Source of the DNA: an uncultured Desulfobulbus sp.
GTDB lineage: Bacteria; Desulfobacterota; Desulfobulbia; Desulfobulbales; Desulfobulbaceae
Length of the DNA stretch: 64,000 nucleotides
Direction: 5' to 3'
Assembly (NCBI RefSeq): GCF_963665445.1
Contig: NZ_OY762276.1
Span: 714,001 to 778,000 of the forward strand
Shown: piece by piece, positions 63,729 to 64,000 of the stretch
Position numbering within the stretch: the stretch's first letter is position 1
Layout: the number at the start of each line of letters is the position of its first letter
Notes under the pieces: model-generated
Database searches by the model: none
The model's input: only the letters and a program-made list of their open reading frames with translations
Told to the model about the DNA's origin: nothing
Made by a program: the position numbers and the translations under genes

Positions 63729-64000
63729 ACGATATTACACTAACAAGGATTTAATAAAAGATCGGTTTGGCCGCCTCTATCATCTACCGAAGCAATGGGT
63801 GGCCAATGGTGCTGAAGTTTGGGTGAACGCCATAGATTATCGCAATAGCAACTGCGATGAATTGACAATAGAAGGGATTCATTTTCAAACCACTCCAGCA
63901 ACATTGGCGAACATATTGCCCCTTCCGTATTCACTGTACCGTTATTGCCGGAGGGTAAAACCCGATATTATTCTTGCCAGCGGTGACAGCCATATCGGGT
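63706..64000 (+). CDS. glycosyltransferase N-terminus, 3' partial
   Basis: A frame opens at ATG 63706, inside the end of the GT4 gene, and runs to the window edge. It reads MRIWLICKRYYTNKDLIKDR, then FGRLYHLPKQW and YCRRVKPDIILASGDSHIG, like the N-terminal half of a GT-B glycosyltransferase. The 23-bp overlap with the previous gene supports an operon. Product details lie outside the window. Confidence 0.7.
   Translation, partial: MRIWLICKRYYTNKDLIKDRFGRLYHLPKQWVANGAEVWVNAIDYRNSNCDELTIEGIHFQTTPATLANILPLPYSLYRYCRRVKPDIILASGDSHIG

Overview
The window looks like a chromosomal segment of a sulfate-reducing or related anaerobic Desulfobacterota bacterium; a Desulfobulbales-like organism is my best guess. 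This rests on gene content, not on any database search: a Desulfovibrio-type molybdenum aldehyde oxidoreductase with its maturation operon, an iron alcohol dehydrogenase behind a sigma-54 promoter, an exosortase/EpsI exopolysaccharide locus, and very abundant palindromic intergenic repeats. No rRNA, tRNA or CRISPR array was seen.

Region 1 (1-23530) is a surface polysaccharide and exosortase locus on the + strand. It holds a partial Gfo/Idh/MocA oxidoreductase, an unknown protein, a WecG/TagA-type glycosyltransferase, an exosortase fused to EpsI, a WecA-like initiating sugar-phosphate transferase, a PEP-CTERM-type TPR lipoprotein (PrsT), a polysaccharide export protein, an outer-membrane barrel protein, a Wzz-type chain-length protein, a tyrosine autokinase, and an ExeA-like ATPase fused to a PHP tyrosine phosphatase. 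Two large repeat arrays cut through the locus. Array 1 (about 5.45-8.84 kb) has 14 units of about 240 bp. Array 2 (about 11.4-15.3 kb) has units of 219 and 173 bp and is split by a small GIY-YIG nuclease gene. An IS110-family element (about 20120-21332) sits inside one copy of the same palindrome family. Its 5' noncoding end looks like a bridge RNA whose candidate guides match both the target palindrome and the element's own end.

Region 2 (23979-42132) is an RTX/type I secretion module. It has truncated lipase-like heads alternating with accessory genes, one accessory gene broken in a seven-G run, a 2279-residue lipase-RTX protein, a HlyB-type ABC transporter, a HlyD adaptor and a lipoprotein. 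The transporter gene is cut by a 3.46-kb IS21-family element with an 8-bp target duplication; exact excision would restore the reading frame. A decayed left end of a related IS lies at 23979, so the lipase module is bracketed by direct repeats.

Region 3 (42133-59495) is on the - strand: a LonB-like protease, then an operon running from mop (aldehyde oxidoreductase) through an FAD/FeS/CCG redox protein, a small zinc-ribbon protein, a methyltransferase, a C-GCAxxG-C-C protein, a radical SAM protein, a CoA-ligase-like enzyme, XdhC, a MocA-HD fusion and a histidine phosphatase. It matches what I recall of the D. vulgaris DVU_1551-1559 neighbourhood and probably builds or inserts the molybdenum cofactor of Mop. 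Upstream lies an iron alcohol dehydrogenase. Together the two enzymes could oxidise alcohol to aldehyde to acid, or run in reverse.

Region 4 (60302-64000) has a cytidylate-kinase-like protein, a second palindromic repeat family, and three glycosyltransferase genes, the last cut by the window end.
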